Counted from the first letter of the stretch, positions 15,301 through 24,587 are shown. The stretch: DNA of 64,000 nucleotides from Reyranella aquatilis (GCF_020880995.1 NZ_JAJISD010000005.1:310001-374000), one strand, 5' to 3'. Notes: generated by a model not told the origin, from the letters alone. Program-made: numbers and translations.

Positions 15301-18300
15301 TTTTGAGGCCGTGCGGAAGCTGGCGCGCGCAAAGCACGAGGATGCGAAGGTGCGGGCAAGCGGCGGAACCAAGGCGATCGCGTTGCTTCGCGCTGCCCGG
15401 GAAGTAGCCCCTGCGTCGGTGCAGCCGCTCCCTCCGGAGCACCCCCTGCTGGCAGGCGGTGATGGCGCCCTCCATCGCAAGGACGGCGTCGCGTCCATCT
15501 ATATCTCATCTGCGTTGACGCCTGAGCTAGCCGCGTACGTCGAAGCTCATGAGTTCGGACACTTATGGATCGAGACACCGGACGAACCGGCCGTAGTCGC
15601 CAAGGGCTCCGATCCCGGAGGGCCGGAGCAGAATTCACCGCTCGGGCTCCGACGGGTCCAGGCCTATAGCCCGCAGGAGCTTCGCGAGCGCTATGCTAAC
15701 GTCTTTGCGCGTGAGTTCCTTCTTCCAGGCCAGGATGCCCAACAGCTCTTCCGCTCCGGCAAGTCGGCCGTCACAATCGCCCTTGAGCGTGGCCTTCCTC
15801 TTGGGCTTGTCTATCAGCAGCTCGCCGTTGCGCTGCTCTTGCCCGATGCTTCGGACCGGCCCGGCAGCGAGACCGTGGAACGGCCCGACCTCGACCCGTC
15901 ACAGAGGAACGCCGCGGAGCATGAGGGCGGCCCGCTTCTAGTGGAAGCGGGTCCAGGCACGGGGAAGACGCGCACCTTGATTGCCCGCATCGAACATCTG
16001 CTGGCCAGGAATGTGCCAGCGCCGTCCATCCTCGCCCTAACCTTCTCCAACAAGGCGGCCCGGGAGATCAGGCATCGCGTTGCAGCAACCGCGCCGCAGG
16101 CCGCGCCAGAGATCTGGGCCGGGACGTTTCACGCCTTTGGCCTCGAATTCTTGCGCAAGTTCGGACACCTCGACGGCTTGCCAGAATCGATACGCCTGCT
16201 CGACCAGGCAGACCAACTTGCCCTTCTGGAAAAGGACTTGCCCGCACTCGGTCTCGACCACTATCTCCGCCTCCACGAGCCGCTTCTTGAGCTTCGCTAC
16301 ATTCTCGGTGCCATCTCCCGCGCGAAGGACGAGGTTTTCACCCCCGATGACTACGCTCAGGCCGCGCACAACATGCGCGCCAACGCGGATGGTGACCCCG
16401 AACGGATCCTACGCGCAGACAAGGCCGCCGAAATTGCCCGCGTCTATGCGCACTACGAGAAGCGCTTGCGCGACGAGGGGCGGGTCGATTTCGCCGACCT
16501 CATCAATCGGCCCATCGAAATCCTGCGCAGCCACCCAAATGTGCGCGACGAGCTGCGCGGCCAATACAGGCATCAGCTCGTTGACGAATACCAGGACGTG
16601 AACCGTGCAAGCGCCCTATTGTTGCGCGAGCTCGCCGGCGACGGAGCCAACCTGTGGGTTGTGGGCGATGCCCGGCAATCCATCTATCGCTTCCGGGGCG
16701 CTGCGCCATCCAACACAATGAACTTCGAGCAGGACTATGCGCGCGGGACGCGCACGGCGCTTGAGATCAACTATCGCTCGCGCAAGCAGATTGTCGATGC
16801 CTTCGGCAGTTTTGCAGCGCGCATGCGCGTTGGACGCTCATCGCGAACACAGCTCACCGCGCAGCGCGGTCCGGGTGTCGATGCTGTCGACATGAATGTA
16901 AGCACCAACCGGAATTCCGAAGTTGCGGGAATTGCCGCTGCCATTGACACTCATCGAACGGCCGGCCGCGCCTATGCCGACCAGGCGGTGCTCTGCCGGA
17001 CGCACTCACACCTACAGCGCATCGCAGCAGGGCTTGAGGCCGCCGGCATACCCATTCTCTACCTCGGCGACCTCTTCGAACGGAATGAAGTCCGCGATCT
17101 CCTTGCCGTTCTTTCCTTCGTAGCTGAACGGCATCGCGGCGGCCTCTTGAGGGTCGCGACACTTGCCCCCTATCGCATGCCGCTCACCGATGTGCGCACT
17201 TTCCTTGCCCATTGCGCCACCAGCGACACGATACCCCCGGCGGCGCTGGCCGATGTCGAGCACATCGCAGAACTTTCTCCTGAGGGGAGAGCTGCCCTGC
17301 GACGCCTCGGCGCTGACTTGGTCACAGTGGGTTTCAAGACGGGGCCAGGGCAGTTTCTGTGCGACCTCCTCTTCGAGCGAGGCTTGATCCGTCACTACCT
17401 GGGCGGCATGACTCCGGCTGACCAACAGAAGCGCTTGGCGATCCACCAGTTCCTGCAGTTTGCCATCGAGAATGATGGTCCCGGTCCGGGCGATCCCAAA
17501 CGACGCCTGCTCGACTGGATCCGTCGGCTGGAAGTGTTTGGTGATGAACGAGCCCTCCGAGAGACACCAGCTGCTGTCGAAGGCATCGACGCCGTACGAT
17601 TAATGACCGTGCACCAGAGCAAGGGCCTTGAGTTCAAGGTGGTGCATCTCCCGACCCTCGGTAGACGATTGTTCCCGTTGCAGCGGCAATGGGAGCGTTG
17701 TCCCCCGCCTGAAGGCATGCGTGCCGGGACGGCGGAGGATGATCACGCAGAAGAGGAGGAGTGCCTTTTCTACGTCGCACTCGCGCGCGCCAAGGATCAT
17801 CTCTCATTGTCGCGTGCCGAACGATACTCGGATAAGCAACGATCCAACCCCTCGAAGTTTGTAGAGGCGATCCGAAGCCATCTGCCGCGACCGCCTGATG
17901 CTGCTCCGACCTGGACGGCGCCACTGACGGCCACTGAAGCCGCGCGCGACCGTCCGGATCTCAAGGTGTGCGACCGCGAACACGACGCCAGGGACATCGA
18001 GCTCTATCTCAAATGCCCGCGCAGTTACCTTTATCAGGCGGTTCTCGATCTCAGCGGCTCCCGCGTCGACAACGGCTACGTCCGCTTTCATCGTACCGTT
18101 TACCGCGTCCTGCACTGGCTGTCCGAGCAAGGTGGTCAAGCATCCGAAGAGCATCTCGCAACGGAATTCGAGGCGCGTTGGGCGGAGACCGGGCCATCCG
18201 ACCACCCTTTCGAGCCTCTCTATCGCGGAGCGGCCACGCATATTCTCGGCCTCGCCAATGCACGACCGCGCCAGGGCGTCCGGTTCGGCGAGACTCTCAG

Positions 18301-18664
18301 CCTGAAGCTGGGCCAGTATACCCTGCAGGTCGTAGCCGATGAGATTGAAGTGGAGGGCGCTGGCTTCGTGGTCCGCCGCCTTCGTAGTGGCCGGCCTCCA
18401 AAAGCCAAGGACCAGCGCCATCTGCATGCCCTGATTGCCCAAGCCGGCCGTCAGACGCTGGGATCCGGCGCGCGTTTCGAGCTCCATTATCTCAGCACCA
18501 ACCAGCCGATCGATGCAGCTTTCGCTGCAAAGACGCTAGCCGACCGCCTGGATGAGGTACGTGACGCGCTCGCGGCGATGGAGGAAGGCCGCTATCCGGC
18601 AGAGCCGTCCGACGACTGCCCACGTTGTCCGCACTACTTCATCTGCGATTCCGTGCCGGACTGA
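15293..18664 (+). CDS. ImmA/IrrE metallopeptidase - UvrD helicase - RecB/Cas4-like fusion
   Basis: 1123 residues. The N-terminus is an ImmA/IrrE peptidase: YVEAHEFGHLWIE (HExxH, residues 86-90) and NVFAREFLLPGQDA (third zinc ligand). An SF1A helicase follows: Q motif LDPSQRNAAEHEGG, Walker A EAGPGTGKTRTLIARIEHLL near 220, QLVDEYQDVNRASALLLREL, VVGDARQSIYRFRGA, MTVHQSKGLEFKVVHLP and FYVALARAKDHLSLS. The C-terminal domain has LKCPRSYLYQAV near 907 and ends CPRCPHYFIC, the four-cysteine iron-sulphur arrangement of AddB/Cas4-type nucleases. Its expected D/E-x-K position reads VVRRLRSGRPPK, so the nuclease may be inactive. The ATG at 15293 overlaps the upstream stop by eight bases. Confidence 0.85.
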   Translation: MDSFEAVRKLARAKHEDAKVRASGGTKAIALLRAAREVAPASVQPLPPEHPLLAGGDGALHRKDGVASIYISSALTPELAAYVEAHEFGHLWIETPDEPAVVAKGSDPGGPEQNSPLGLRRVQAYSPQELRERYANVFAREFLLPGQDAQQLFRSGKSAVTIALERGLPLGLVYQQLAVALLLPDASDRPGSETVERPDLDPSQRNAAEHEGGPLLVEAGPGTGKTRTLIARIEHLLARNVPAPSILALTFSNKAAREIRHRVAATAPQAAPEIWAGTFHAFGLEFLRKFGHLDGLPESIRLLDQADQLALLEKDLPALGLDHYLRLHEPLLELRYILGAISRAKDEVFTPDDYAQAAHNMRANADGDPERILRADKAAEIARVYAHYEKRLRDEGRVDFADLINRPIEILRSHPNVRDELRGQYRHQLVDEYQDVNRASALLLRELAGDGANLWVVGDARQSIYRFRGAAPSNTMNFEQDYARGTRTALEINYRSRKQIVDAFGSFAARMRVGRSSRTQLTAQRGPGVDAVDMNVSTNRNSEVAGIAAAIDTHRTAGRAYADQAVLCRTHSHLQRIAAGLEAAGIPILYLGDLFERNEVRDLLAVLSFVAERHRGGLLRVATLAPYRMPLTDVRTFLAHCATSDTIPPAALADVEHIAELSPEGRAALRRLGADLVTVGFKTGPGQFLCDLLFERGLIRHYLGGMTPADQQKRLAIHQFLQFAIENDGPGPGDPKRRLLDWIRRLEVFGDERALRETPAAVEGIDAVRLMTVHQSKGLEFKVVHLPTLGRRLFPLQRQWERCPPPEGMRAGTAEDDHAEEEECLFYVALARAKDHLSLSRAERYSDKQRSNPSKFVEAIRSHLPRPPDAAPTWTAPLTATEAARDRPDLKVCDREHDARDIELYLKCPRSYLYQAVLDLSGSRVDNGYVRFHRTVYRVLHWLSEQGGQASEEHLATEFEARWAETGPSDHPFEPLYRGAATHILGLANARPRQGVRFGETLSLKLGQYTLQVVADEIEVEGAGFVVRRLRSGRPPKAKDQRHLHALIAQAGRQTLGSGARFELHYLSTNQPIDAAFAAKTLADRLDEVRDALAAMEEGRYPAEPSDDCPRCPHYFICDSVPD

Positions 18665-18698
18665 TCGAAGCGCTTTCCGGTTTTCAAGGTGCGCTGCG

Positions 18699-18754
18699 AC
18701 TAACCCTTCAAAGCCTCCCATCCGATTGGCGGACGGGACCACAAAAGGGTTAGT
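18699..18754 (+). promoter_or_regulatory. Inverted repeat overlapping the bilA ribosome binding site
   Basis: ACTAACCCTT (18699-18708) and AAGGGTTAGT (18745-18754) are perfect 10-base complements, 36 bases apart. The right arm contains the AAGGG that acts as the Shine-Dalgarno sequence, seven bases before the bilA ATG at 18757. Folding would hide it. The repeat could equally be a DNA operator for a dimeric regulator. Confidence 0.6.
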
Positions 18755-18756
18755 TT

Positions 18757-19272
18757 ATGCAGTCCATCGACATCTTCATCCAGAGCGAGCACAGCCCCGA
18801 TATTCGGGCCGGCGTTGCCGAGCCGGTCCAGAATCTCGCCGGCCTGCTCGCCAAGTTCGAGCCGCCCATCGTCCTTCAGGACGGGCAGTTCATCTTCCTC
18901 GAAGATCTCGCCGCTCCTCTGGAGCCGGACGCCATCGTCGAGGAGCTGTTGCCAATGTGCCCCGACGAGCAGGGCATGGCTTCGGCGCTGCGACTCCATA
19001 TCAGCCGCTGCCGCCTCGTCGAGGTGTCGGTGCGCTTCAACGCCGAAGAGGCCAAGCGCCGCTTCGCGCCGGGGGCCACGATCGCCCGCGTCCACCACTG
19101 GGCCGCACGCCGCGCCTTCAATCTCTCGCCGCGCGATGCCGCCGAACATGTGCTTCAGATCCGGGGCACCAACGCGCGCCCCGACCGCGACGTGCATGTC
19201 GGAACGCTGACCGACGGCAAGACCTGCACGGTCGCCTTCGACCTCGTTCCCCGCAAGCGCGTCGAAGGCTGA
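18757..19272 (+). CDS. bilA: BilA, ubiquitin-like modifier of the type-II Bil anti-phage system
   Basis: 171 residues. The identification rests mainly on operon order: modifier, E2-like, JAMM protease, ThiF-like E1, in the arrangement of bacterial ISG15-like (Bil) systems. The sequence has two beta-rich segments ([40 protein letters not shown]) and ends VPRKRVEG, so the last residue is the glycine expected for conjugation by an E1/E2 pair. In studied Bil systems BilA is attached to a phage tail component and makes infection defective. The C-terminal glycine is already exposed, so processing by BilC may not be needed before first use. Its translation may be controlled by the inverted repeat at 18699-18754. 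Confidence 0.88.
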   Translation: MQSIDIFIQSEHSPDIRAGVAEPVQNLAGLLAKFEPPIVLQDGQFIFLEDLAAPLEPDAIVEELLPMCPDEQGMASALRLHISRCRLVEVSVRFNAEEAKRRFAPGATIARVHHWAARRAFNLSPRDAAEHVLQIRGTNARPDRDVHVGTLTDGKTCTVAFDLVPRKRVEG

Positions 19273-19273
19273 C

Positions 19274-19747
19274 ATGCCGGCCCACACGTCAGTCGATGAA
19301 GCTGTCTTCCTGGCGCATCTCGCCGGCGGCAGCTTCCGCTTGGGCGCGGCCGCGGGTCGCTGGCGCTCCGTCTCGCTGACCTGGCCGCACGCCGTCTTCG
19401 GCGTGCGCGCTGCGGACGGCATCGAATATGGCCTTCGGTTCGAATGCGCAAACTATCCACAGACGCCGCCGACCGCGCGCCCGTGGGATGTCGCACGCGA
19501 TACGCCGCTCGCCCCCGAACTCTGGCCGACCGGGCAGGCGCGTGTCCCGCTTGCCTTCAATCCAGGATGGAAGAACGGCTCGTGCCTCTATCTACCCTGC
19601 GACCGGCAATCCATCGAGGGGCACGCCAACTGGTACAATGAGCATCCCAGCCTGATCTGGGATCCCTCAATCGGCATTGTCCACTATTTGCGGATCGTCC
19701 ACGAGCTCCTGAACTCGGGTGACTATGGGGGACGTCGTGCGGCTTGA
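19274..19747 (+). CDS. bilB: BilB, E2-like conjugating enzyme
   Basis: 157 residues. The E2-like fold is indicated by [20 protein letters not shown], the [18 protein letters not shown] strand-loop that matches the proline-rich YP.TPP segment of UBC folds, and [18 protein letters not shown] with a cysteine at the catalytic position (GSC or PCD). The helical end is [20 protein letters not shown]. It starts one base after the bilA stop and its end overlaps bilC. Role: accept the thioester-linked BilA from BilD and transfer it to the target. Confidence 0.88.
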   Translation: MPAHTSVDEAVFLAHLAGGSFRLGAAAGRWRSVSLTWPHAVFGVRAADGIEYGLRFECANYPQTPPTARPWDVARDTPLAPELWPTGQARVPLAFNPGWKNGSCLYLPCDRQSIEGHANWYNEHPSLIWDPSIGIVHYLRIVHELLNSGDYGGRRAA

Positions 19748-20219
19748 TCCTCTTCTGCGTATTGCGCCCTCTCTATGGAGCGACGTCACCACTCAGCTCC
19801 ACCACCGGACCGAGGGCCGTCATGAAGCAGGGGCCTTTCTGCTTGGCCGCAAGGACCAGGCCAGCCGCACGGCGGTCTCTGCCGTCTACTATGACGCGCT
19901 GGACCCCGATGCCTACATGAGCGGCGTCTGCATCCTTCATGCTGAGGCTTTCGGCCGGCTGTGGGACAGGTGCAGCGAACTCGGTCTCAGCGTAGTTGCC
20001 GACGTGCATGTTCATCCTGGCCGGGCCGGCCAAAGCCGGTCGGACCGTGAAAATCCGATGATCGCGCGCGCCGGGCACCTCGCGCTCATCCTGCCCCGCA
20101 TGGCCCGCCCGCCGATCCGGCGCTGGTCGATCGGGCTCTACGAATACCTGGGCGACCACCGCTGGCGCGCGCTCGGCGGGTGCGGCGTGGCGCGCTTTCT
20201 CAAGATCGAGGAGCACTGA
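19725..20219 (+). CDS. bilC: BilC, JAB/JAMM deubiquitinase-like metalloprotease
   Basis: 164 residues. All JAMM residues are visible: the glutamate in [14 protein letters not shown] and [13 protein letters not shown], that is HxHx6SxxD, with the surrounding [10 protein letters not shown] strand. This is the MPN fold of Rpn11/BilC. The ATG at 19725 lies inside the end of bilB (23-base overlap); a GTG at 19719 is an alternative. Expected role: trim or recycle BilA from conjugates, which the Bil defence is reported to need. Confidence 0.9.
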   Translation: MGDVVRLDPLLRIAPSLWSDVTTQLHHRTEGRHEAGAFLLGRKDQASRTAVSAVYYDALDPDAYMSGVCILHAEAFGRLWDRCSELGLSVVADVHVHPGRAGQSRSDRENPMIARAGHLALILPRMARPPIRRWSIGLYEYLGDHRWRALGGCGVARFLKIEEH

Positions 20220-20220
20220 G

Positions 20221-21576
20221 ATGACTGGGCTCGACACCCTTTCTGACGAATTGCACCGTCTGGTGAAGATCGCGCTCGATACGGGAGAGGCATCCACTAT
20301 CGACGAGGCCACGCGCATCTTCGCAGGCTACCAGATCCAGATCGCCCTTGGGCCAGAGGTTGCCGCCAATCCGGTGATGCAGGCAGCGGCGCTGACTGCT
20401 GTCAATTGCGGCGTGCGCAGCTTCCTCGGTGGTGTGACCGTCCTCGGCGCCGCCGGTCCGCTCCGCGTGAAGCTGCCCTTCTTCTTCGACATGCCCTCTG
20501 CCGTCGCCGGGCTGGGCGGACACTTGACGGAGCAGCTCGCCCCTGACGTGCCAACGCTCGTCATCGGCGACGTTGAGTCCGGCCAGCTCGAACCGCTCGC
20601 GTTGCGCGCGACCTTCAATCATTGGTGCGGGGGCGTTGTGCCCGCAGCCAATGGGACCCGGCTTGCCGAAGCGGGGACCTTCACGCCCGCCGGTGTCTTG
20701 GCCGGGGCGCTTGGCGTCGCAGAAATCTTCCAGCGCCTTCGCGGCGGGCTGCCCATCGCCTGCCGGCGTCACATTGGCCTCGATCTGTGGCAGCCCGAAC
20801 GCGACTGGCGGCGAGGCGGCGAGGCGGCGCCGCTCGACCGTCTGCCTTCCCGCGCGTGGCTGGTTGGCATGGGAAATCTCGGCCAAGCCTATCTTTGGAC
20901 GCTCGGCCTGCTGCCCTATGCGAACGCCACTCCCGAGTTTGTTCTGCAGGACACCGATACGCTCTCACCCTCGAACCTCAGCACTTCCATGCTGACAAGC
21001 GCCCCAGCGCTCGGGCAACGCAAGACCCGTGCGATGGCCGCTTGGGCCGAGGCGCGAGGTTTCAAGACGGCGCTGATCGAGCGACCGTTCGCGGCCGACT
21101 TCAAGGTCGATCCGCGCGAGCCGCCGGTCGCCCTAATCGGCGTCGACAACGCGCTTGCACGCCAGGCCGTCGAGGCTGTTGGATTCGAACGGATCATCGA
21201 AGCCGGCCTGGGCCGCGGACCTCAGGACTTTCTCGGCATCGACCTGCATACTTTTCCGGCGTCGAAGCCTGCGCGGGAAGTGTGGCAGGAGATCGCCACT
21301 GCTGAGGGCGACATTGCACAACCTGCCTATGCGGCGCTTCTCGATCAGTCCAAGGAGCGGTGCGGGATCGTGCGGCTGGCTGGCCGCTCGATCGGCGCGC
21401 CTTTTGTTGGAGCGGTCGCTGCGTCCCTCGTTGTGGCCGAGCTGATCAGGCTCTGCCTAGGCGGCTGCCGCTACGAGTATTTATCTCTGCATCTCCGGGA
21501 ACTCGCGGGCCGAACAGCGGTCCAAGGCAAAGCGTGGGAACCGCACAATCCCGGGAGCATCAAGCTTGCCGCCTGA
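20221..21576 (+). CDS. bilD: BilD, ThiF/E1-like activating enzyme
   Basis: 451 residues. The C-terminal half is a ThiF/MoeB domain: RAWLVGMGNLGQAYLWTLGL (GxGxxG nucleotide loop), FVLQDTDTLSPSNLSTSML, RKTRAMAAWAEARGF and PPVALIGVDNALARQAVEAV. KERCGIVRLAGRSIGAPFVG gives the likely catalytic cysteine. The N-terminal 200 residues are an E1-associated domain (LTAVNCGVRSFLGGVTVLGA). GAGGAGCACTGAG directly before the ATG couples it to bilC. It should adenylate BilA at its C-terminal glycine and carry it as a thioester. The operon appears complete and intact. Confidence 0.92.
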   Translation: MTGLDTLSDELHRLVKIALDTGEASTIDEATRIFAGYQIQIALGPEVAANPVMQAAALTAVNCGVRSFLGGVTVLGAAGPLRVKLPFFFDMPSAVAGLGGHLTEQLAPDVPTLVIGDVESGQLEPLALRATFNHWCGGVVPAANGTRLAEAGTFTPAGVLAGALGVAEIFQRLRGGLPIACRRHIGLDLWQPERDWRRGGEAAPLDRLPSRAWLVGMGNLGQAYLWTLGLLPYANATPEFVLQDTDTLSPSNLSTSMLTSAPALGQRKTRAMAAWAEARGFKTALIERPFAADFKVDPREPPVALIGVDNALARQAVEAVGFERIIEAGLGRGPQDFLGIDLHTFPASKPAREVWQEIATAEGDIAQPAYAALLDQSKERCGIVRLAGRSIGAPFVGAVAASLVVAELIRLCLGGCRYEYLSLHLRELAGRTAVQGKAWEPHNPGSIKLAA

Positions 21577-21685
21577 TCGGCGGCGGCAAGAGCCGTGGGC
21601 GGCGAATCCGAATTAGCGGAGCCGACTACAACCATGATGCGCAGGACGGCCAGATCGCACAATATTCGCTGTTGGGGAGGGAAGC

Positions 21686-23494
21686 ATGCTGGACACTGCA
21701 TCAATTGTGGCCATCGGGCTGGGGCTGATCGCCTTGGGCATCGCCTTGCTTAGTCTGTTGCGCAGCCGCGGCGCGGCCACACCGGAAGGTCTCACTCGTG
21801 AACAGGTAGCCGAACTGTTCCGTAGCGAGCACGATCGCCTCCGCGGCACGCTTGACGAGTTGTTCCGCGCTGCTCGAGAGGAGTTGTCGGGGCGCCTGGA
21901 CACAGGCATTGGAAAGGTCGAGGGTCAGGCGCGCGCGACCCAGGACAAACTCGATTCGGAACTTGCGAAGTTGGCGACGGAGGCTTCTGCTAACCGCGAT
22001 CGCTTACGATCGGCAATCGAGGAGCGTCTCGAAAAGTCCGGAACTGCTCAGGGGGAAGCGGCCAAGGAGGCTCGCGCCATCCTTTTCCAGGCAATCACCG
22101 ACCAGGGCAAGGCGGCGATTGACTTAATGGCCCAGATGGGTGCCCAGCAAAAGGAACGGCTGGAGACTGCTGCGGCCGAACAAGCGACCGCCGCCAAGGA
22201 AACGCGCGACAGTTTGATTCAAGCTGTTACCGATCAGAGCAAGGCGGCGATTGACCTGCTGTCCCAGATTGGCGGCCAGCAGAAGGAACGGCTGGAGAGT
22301 GCCACAGCCGAACAGGCGACCGCCGCGAAGGAGATGCGCGACGGTCTGATGCAGGCTGTTACCGATCAGGGCAAGGCGGCAACGGATCTCCTGACCCAGA
22401 TCGGCCAGAACCAGAAGGAACGCCTCGACACGGTCTCGACCGGGCTCACCGACCTGACGAAGGAGCAAGGCGAGAAGCTTGAGGCCGTCCGAAAGGCGGT
22501 CGAGGACCGGCTGGAGACGCTCCGGAAGGAGAACAGCGTCAAGCTCGACGAAATGCGTCAGACCGTCGACGAGAAGCTTCAGTCGACGCTGGAGACGCGC
22601 CTAGGGGAGTCGTTCAACCGCGTGGTCGAGCAACTCGAGCGCGTCCACCATGGCATTGGAGAGATGAAGTCGCTCGCGACCGGCGTCGGCGACCTGAAGA
22701 AGGTGCTTTCGAATGTCTCGGTGCGCGGGGCGCTGGGCGAAATTCAGCTTGCCCGGCTGCTGGAGCAGTTTCTCTCGCCAGAGCAGTATATCGAGAATGC
22801 CGTGGTGCGGGAAAACTCCCAAGAAAGAGTGGAATTTGCGATCCGCCTGCCTGGCCGCGACGATGAGAACGAAGTCCTGTTACCGGTCGACGCCAAGTTT
22901 CCGCAGGAGGACTACCAGCGGCTGCTGGAGGCCGCAGAGAGCGGCGATGTCGATGGCGTCGCTGCGGCATCCCAGGCGCTCGAGGCGAGAATCCGGCAGT
23001 TTGCCGCGACGATCCGCAGCAAGTACGTCGTACCGCCCCGCACCACCGACTTCGCCATTCTATTCCTGCCGACGGAAGGCCTCTACGCGGAAGTCCTGCG
23101 CCGCCCGGGCTTGTTTGAGAAGCTCCAGCGGGATCATCAGGTGACACTTGCGGGGCCGACGACACTGACAGCCTTGCTCAATGCTCTCCAGATGGGGTTC
23201 CGGTCGCTCGCCCTTCAGAAACGGTCGAGCGAAGTATGGCAGGTGCTGGGGGCCGTTCGGACGGAGTTCGGCAAGTACAACGGCGTCGTCGAGAAAATCG
23301 GCAAGCAACTCGGCACCGCCGCCAACACGGTCCACGAGCTGGGACGCCGCACGCGGGCTATGGGGCGTAAGCTGCGCGACGTCGAGACCTTGCCCGTTGC
23401 CCAAGCGGAGGCGTTGCTGGGCTTTAGTGGCGATGGAGTCGTCGATTCCGACGATCCTGAGGAGGTCCAGGGCGACGAATCCGATCAGGCCTAA
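21686..23494 (+). CDS. rmuC: DNA recombination protein RmuC
   Basis: 602 residues. One N-terminal membrane helix (IVAIGLGLIALGIALLSLLR) is followed by a long coiled coil and then the RmuC nuclease-like domain: VGDLKKVLSNVSVRGALGEI, QLARLLEQFLSPEQYIENAV, VLLPVDAKFPQEDYQRLLEA, VVPPRTTDFAILFLPTEGLY and RPGLFEKLQRDHQVTLAGPT. RmuC limits inversions at short inverted repeats and has a PD-(D/E)XK-like core. Between 22061 and about 22436 the coil holds three in-frame copies of a 44-residue unit. GGGGAGGG precedes the ATG at 21686. The 109-base gap after bilD suggests the same or a read-through transcript. Confidence 0.95.
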   Translation: MLDTASIVAIGLGLIALGIALLSLLRSRGAATPEGLTREQVAELFRSEHDRLRGTLDELFRAAREELSGRLDTGIGKVEGQARATQDKLDSELAKLATEASANRDRLRSAIEERLEKSGTAQGEAAKEARAILFQAITDQGKAAIDLMAQMGAQQKERLETAAAEQATAAKETRDSLIQAVTDQSKAAIDLLSQIGGQQKERLESATAEQATAAKEMRDGLMQAVTDQGKAATDLLTQIGQNQKERLDTVSTGLTDLTKEQGEKLEAVRKAVEDRLETLRKENSVKLDEMRQTVDEKLQSTLETRLGESFNRVVEQLERVHHGIGEMKSLATGVGDLKKVLSNVSVRGALGEIQLARLLEQFLSPEQYIENAVVRENSQERVEFAIRLPGRDDENEVLLPVDAKFPQEDYQRLLEAAESGDVDGVAAASQALEARIRQFAATIRSKYVVPPRTTDFAILFLPTEGLYAEVLRRPGLFEKLQRDHQVTLAGPTTLTALLNALQMGFRSLALQKRSSEVWQVLGAVRTEFGKYNGVVEKIGKQLGTAANTVHELGRRTRAMGRKLRDVETLPVAQAEALLGFSGDGVVDSDDPEEVQGDESDQA

Positions 23495-23941
23495 GGAGCC
23501 GCAGCGTCAGTGCGAGTGCCAAGATCGCCTGAGAACGTCGCATCGAAGGCTGGCGACCCAAGCGTCGACACCCGATACCGGCGGACTGACCGATGAGCTG
23601 CGCTCCCAAGTCCTCTCCGCCTTCATGAGGTAGGGCGGACAGGCGATTTCGAGCGTCCAGGCAGAGGAGCGGATGTTCGCTAAGCTCGAGAGCCCGGCAC
23701 TCATGCAAGGCGTCAGGTCATTGCTCTCGGCAGAGGCAGCGGCGGGCTTCGACGATGCCGGTGCGTGGGGCGCGTTTGCCGGCTGTTCAGGAGTTTCGTC
23801 GAACGCATCTCCGGCGCGGCTTGGGCTCAGACCCCTGGAGTAACGCGTATATCTTAGCGTGCCGCGTCGATGAGCTGCTATGCCTTGTCGATTGCAACCC
23901 TTGGTCCATAGCAAGTATAGGTAGAGCTGGTACTGTTAACC
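23495..23941. other. Intergenic stretch between rmuC and the thermonuclease gene
   Basis: No gene stands out. The best candidate is a 56-residue reading frame at 23673-23843 (plus strand, MFAKLESPALMQGVRSLLSA at its start) with GAGGAG just before it. I do not recognise it and its spacing is too tight. It may be a gene remnant. Confidence 0.4.
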
Positions 23942-24412
23942 ATGCGATGGCTTCTTCTCCTCTGGCTGCTCGATTTGACTTCGATTTCCCCTACACCGAT
24001 CAACGACGATTCGTGGATCGGCCGGGCCGAGATCGTCGACGGGGACACTATCCGCATCAATGGGAGCCGGCTGCGGCTCCTTGATATTGATGCTTTCGAA
24101 ATGGCGCAGAATTGCCAAGACGCCGAAGGAAGGGACTACGCCTGCGGGCTGGAGGCTATGCTCGCGCTTGACGGCCTGATTGGGAAGCAGGACGTTCGCT
24201 GCTACGGGAGGGAGCGCGACCGCTATCGGAGACCGCTGGTCAAGTGCTGGGTCGGCCAAACAGAGATCAACGCGCGAATGGTTCAACAAGGATGGGCCCT
24301 TGCGGAGTATGCGACCACTTATCAAGTCGACGAAGCAGTCGCCCAGCGCGCGAAGGTAGGCGCGTGGGCGGGTACGTTCGAGCGACCTCGCCAGTGGCGA
24401 CGCCGGCGCTGA
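23942..24412 (+). CDS. Secreted thermonuclease-family (SNase-like) protein
   Basis: 156 residues. The first 20 (MRWLLLLWLLDLTSISPTPI) form a signal peptide or membrane anchor. The SNase fold follows: GRAEIVDGDTIRINGSRLRL, LLDIDAFEMAQNC, DVRCYGRERDRYRRPLVKCW and ARMVQQGWALAEYATTY. The arginine of RLRLLDID, the acidic residue after DIDAFE and the arginine in RDRYRRPLV correspond to the catalytic Arg-Glu-Arg set. Two cysteine pairs fit a periplasmic, disulphide-containing enzyme. It could degrade incoming DNA outside the cytoplasm, but the substrate is not shown by the sequence. Confidence 0.88.
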   Translation: MRWLLLLWLLDLTSISPTPINDDSWIGRAEIVDGDTIRINGSRLRLLDIDAFEMAQNCQDAEGRDYACGLEAMLALDGLIGKQDVRCYGRERDRYRRPLVKCWVGQTEINARMVQQGWALAEYATTYQVDEAVAQRAKVGAWAGTFERPRQWRRRR

Positions 24413-24587
24413 CTGTCGGCCCCCTCTTCGCAAACACGTGGCGCAGACCGTGACGTCCGGCCGCTTCGGCATGTGACGCCGAACGCCAGCGCCGGACGCC
24501 TGTCTGACGCAGGTACTTTACGCGTGGGAAAAACGACGTAACGTGATGCAGGGGGCCACAGCGCTAGCGCTGTGGGAAGCACGCGCA

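Noticed and set aside
23673..23843. 56-residue plus-strand ORF after rmuC
   Set aside because: A GAGGAG precedes it but too close to the ATG, and the protein matches nothing I know; kept only as a note in the gap entry.
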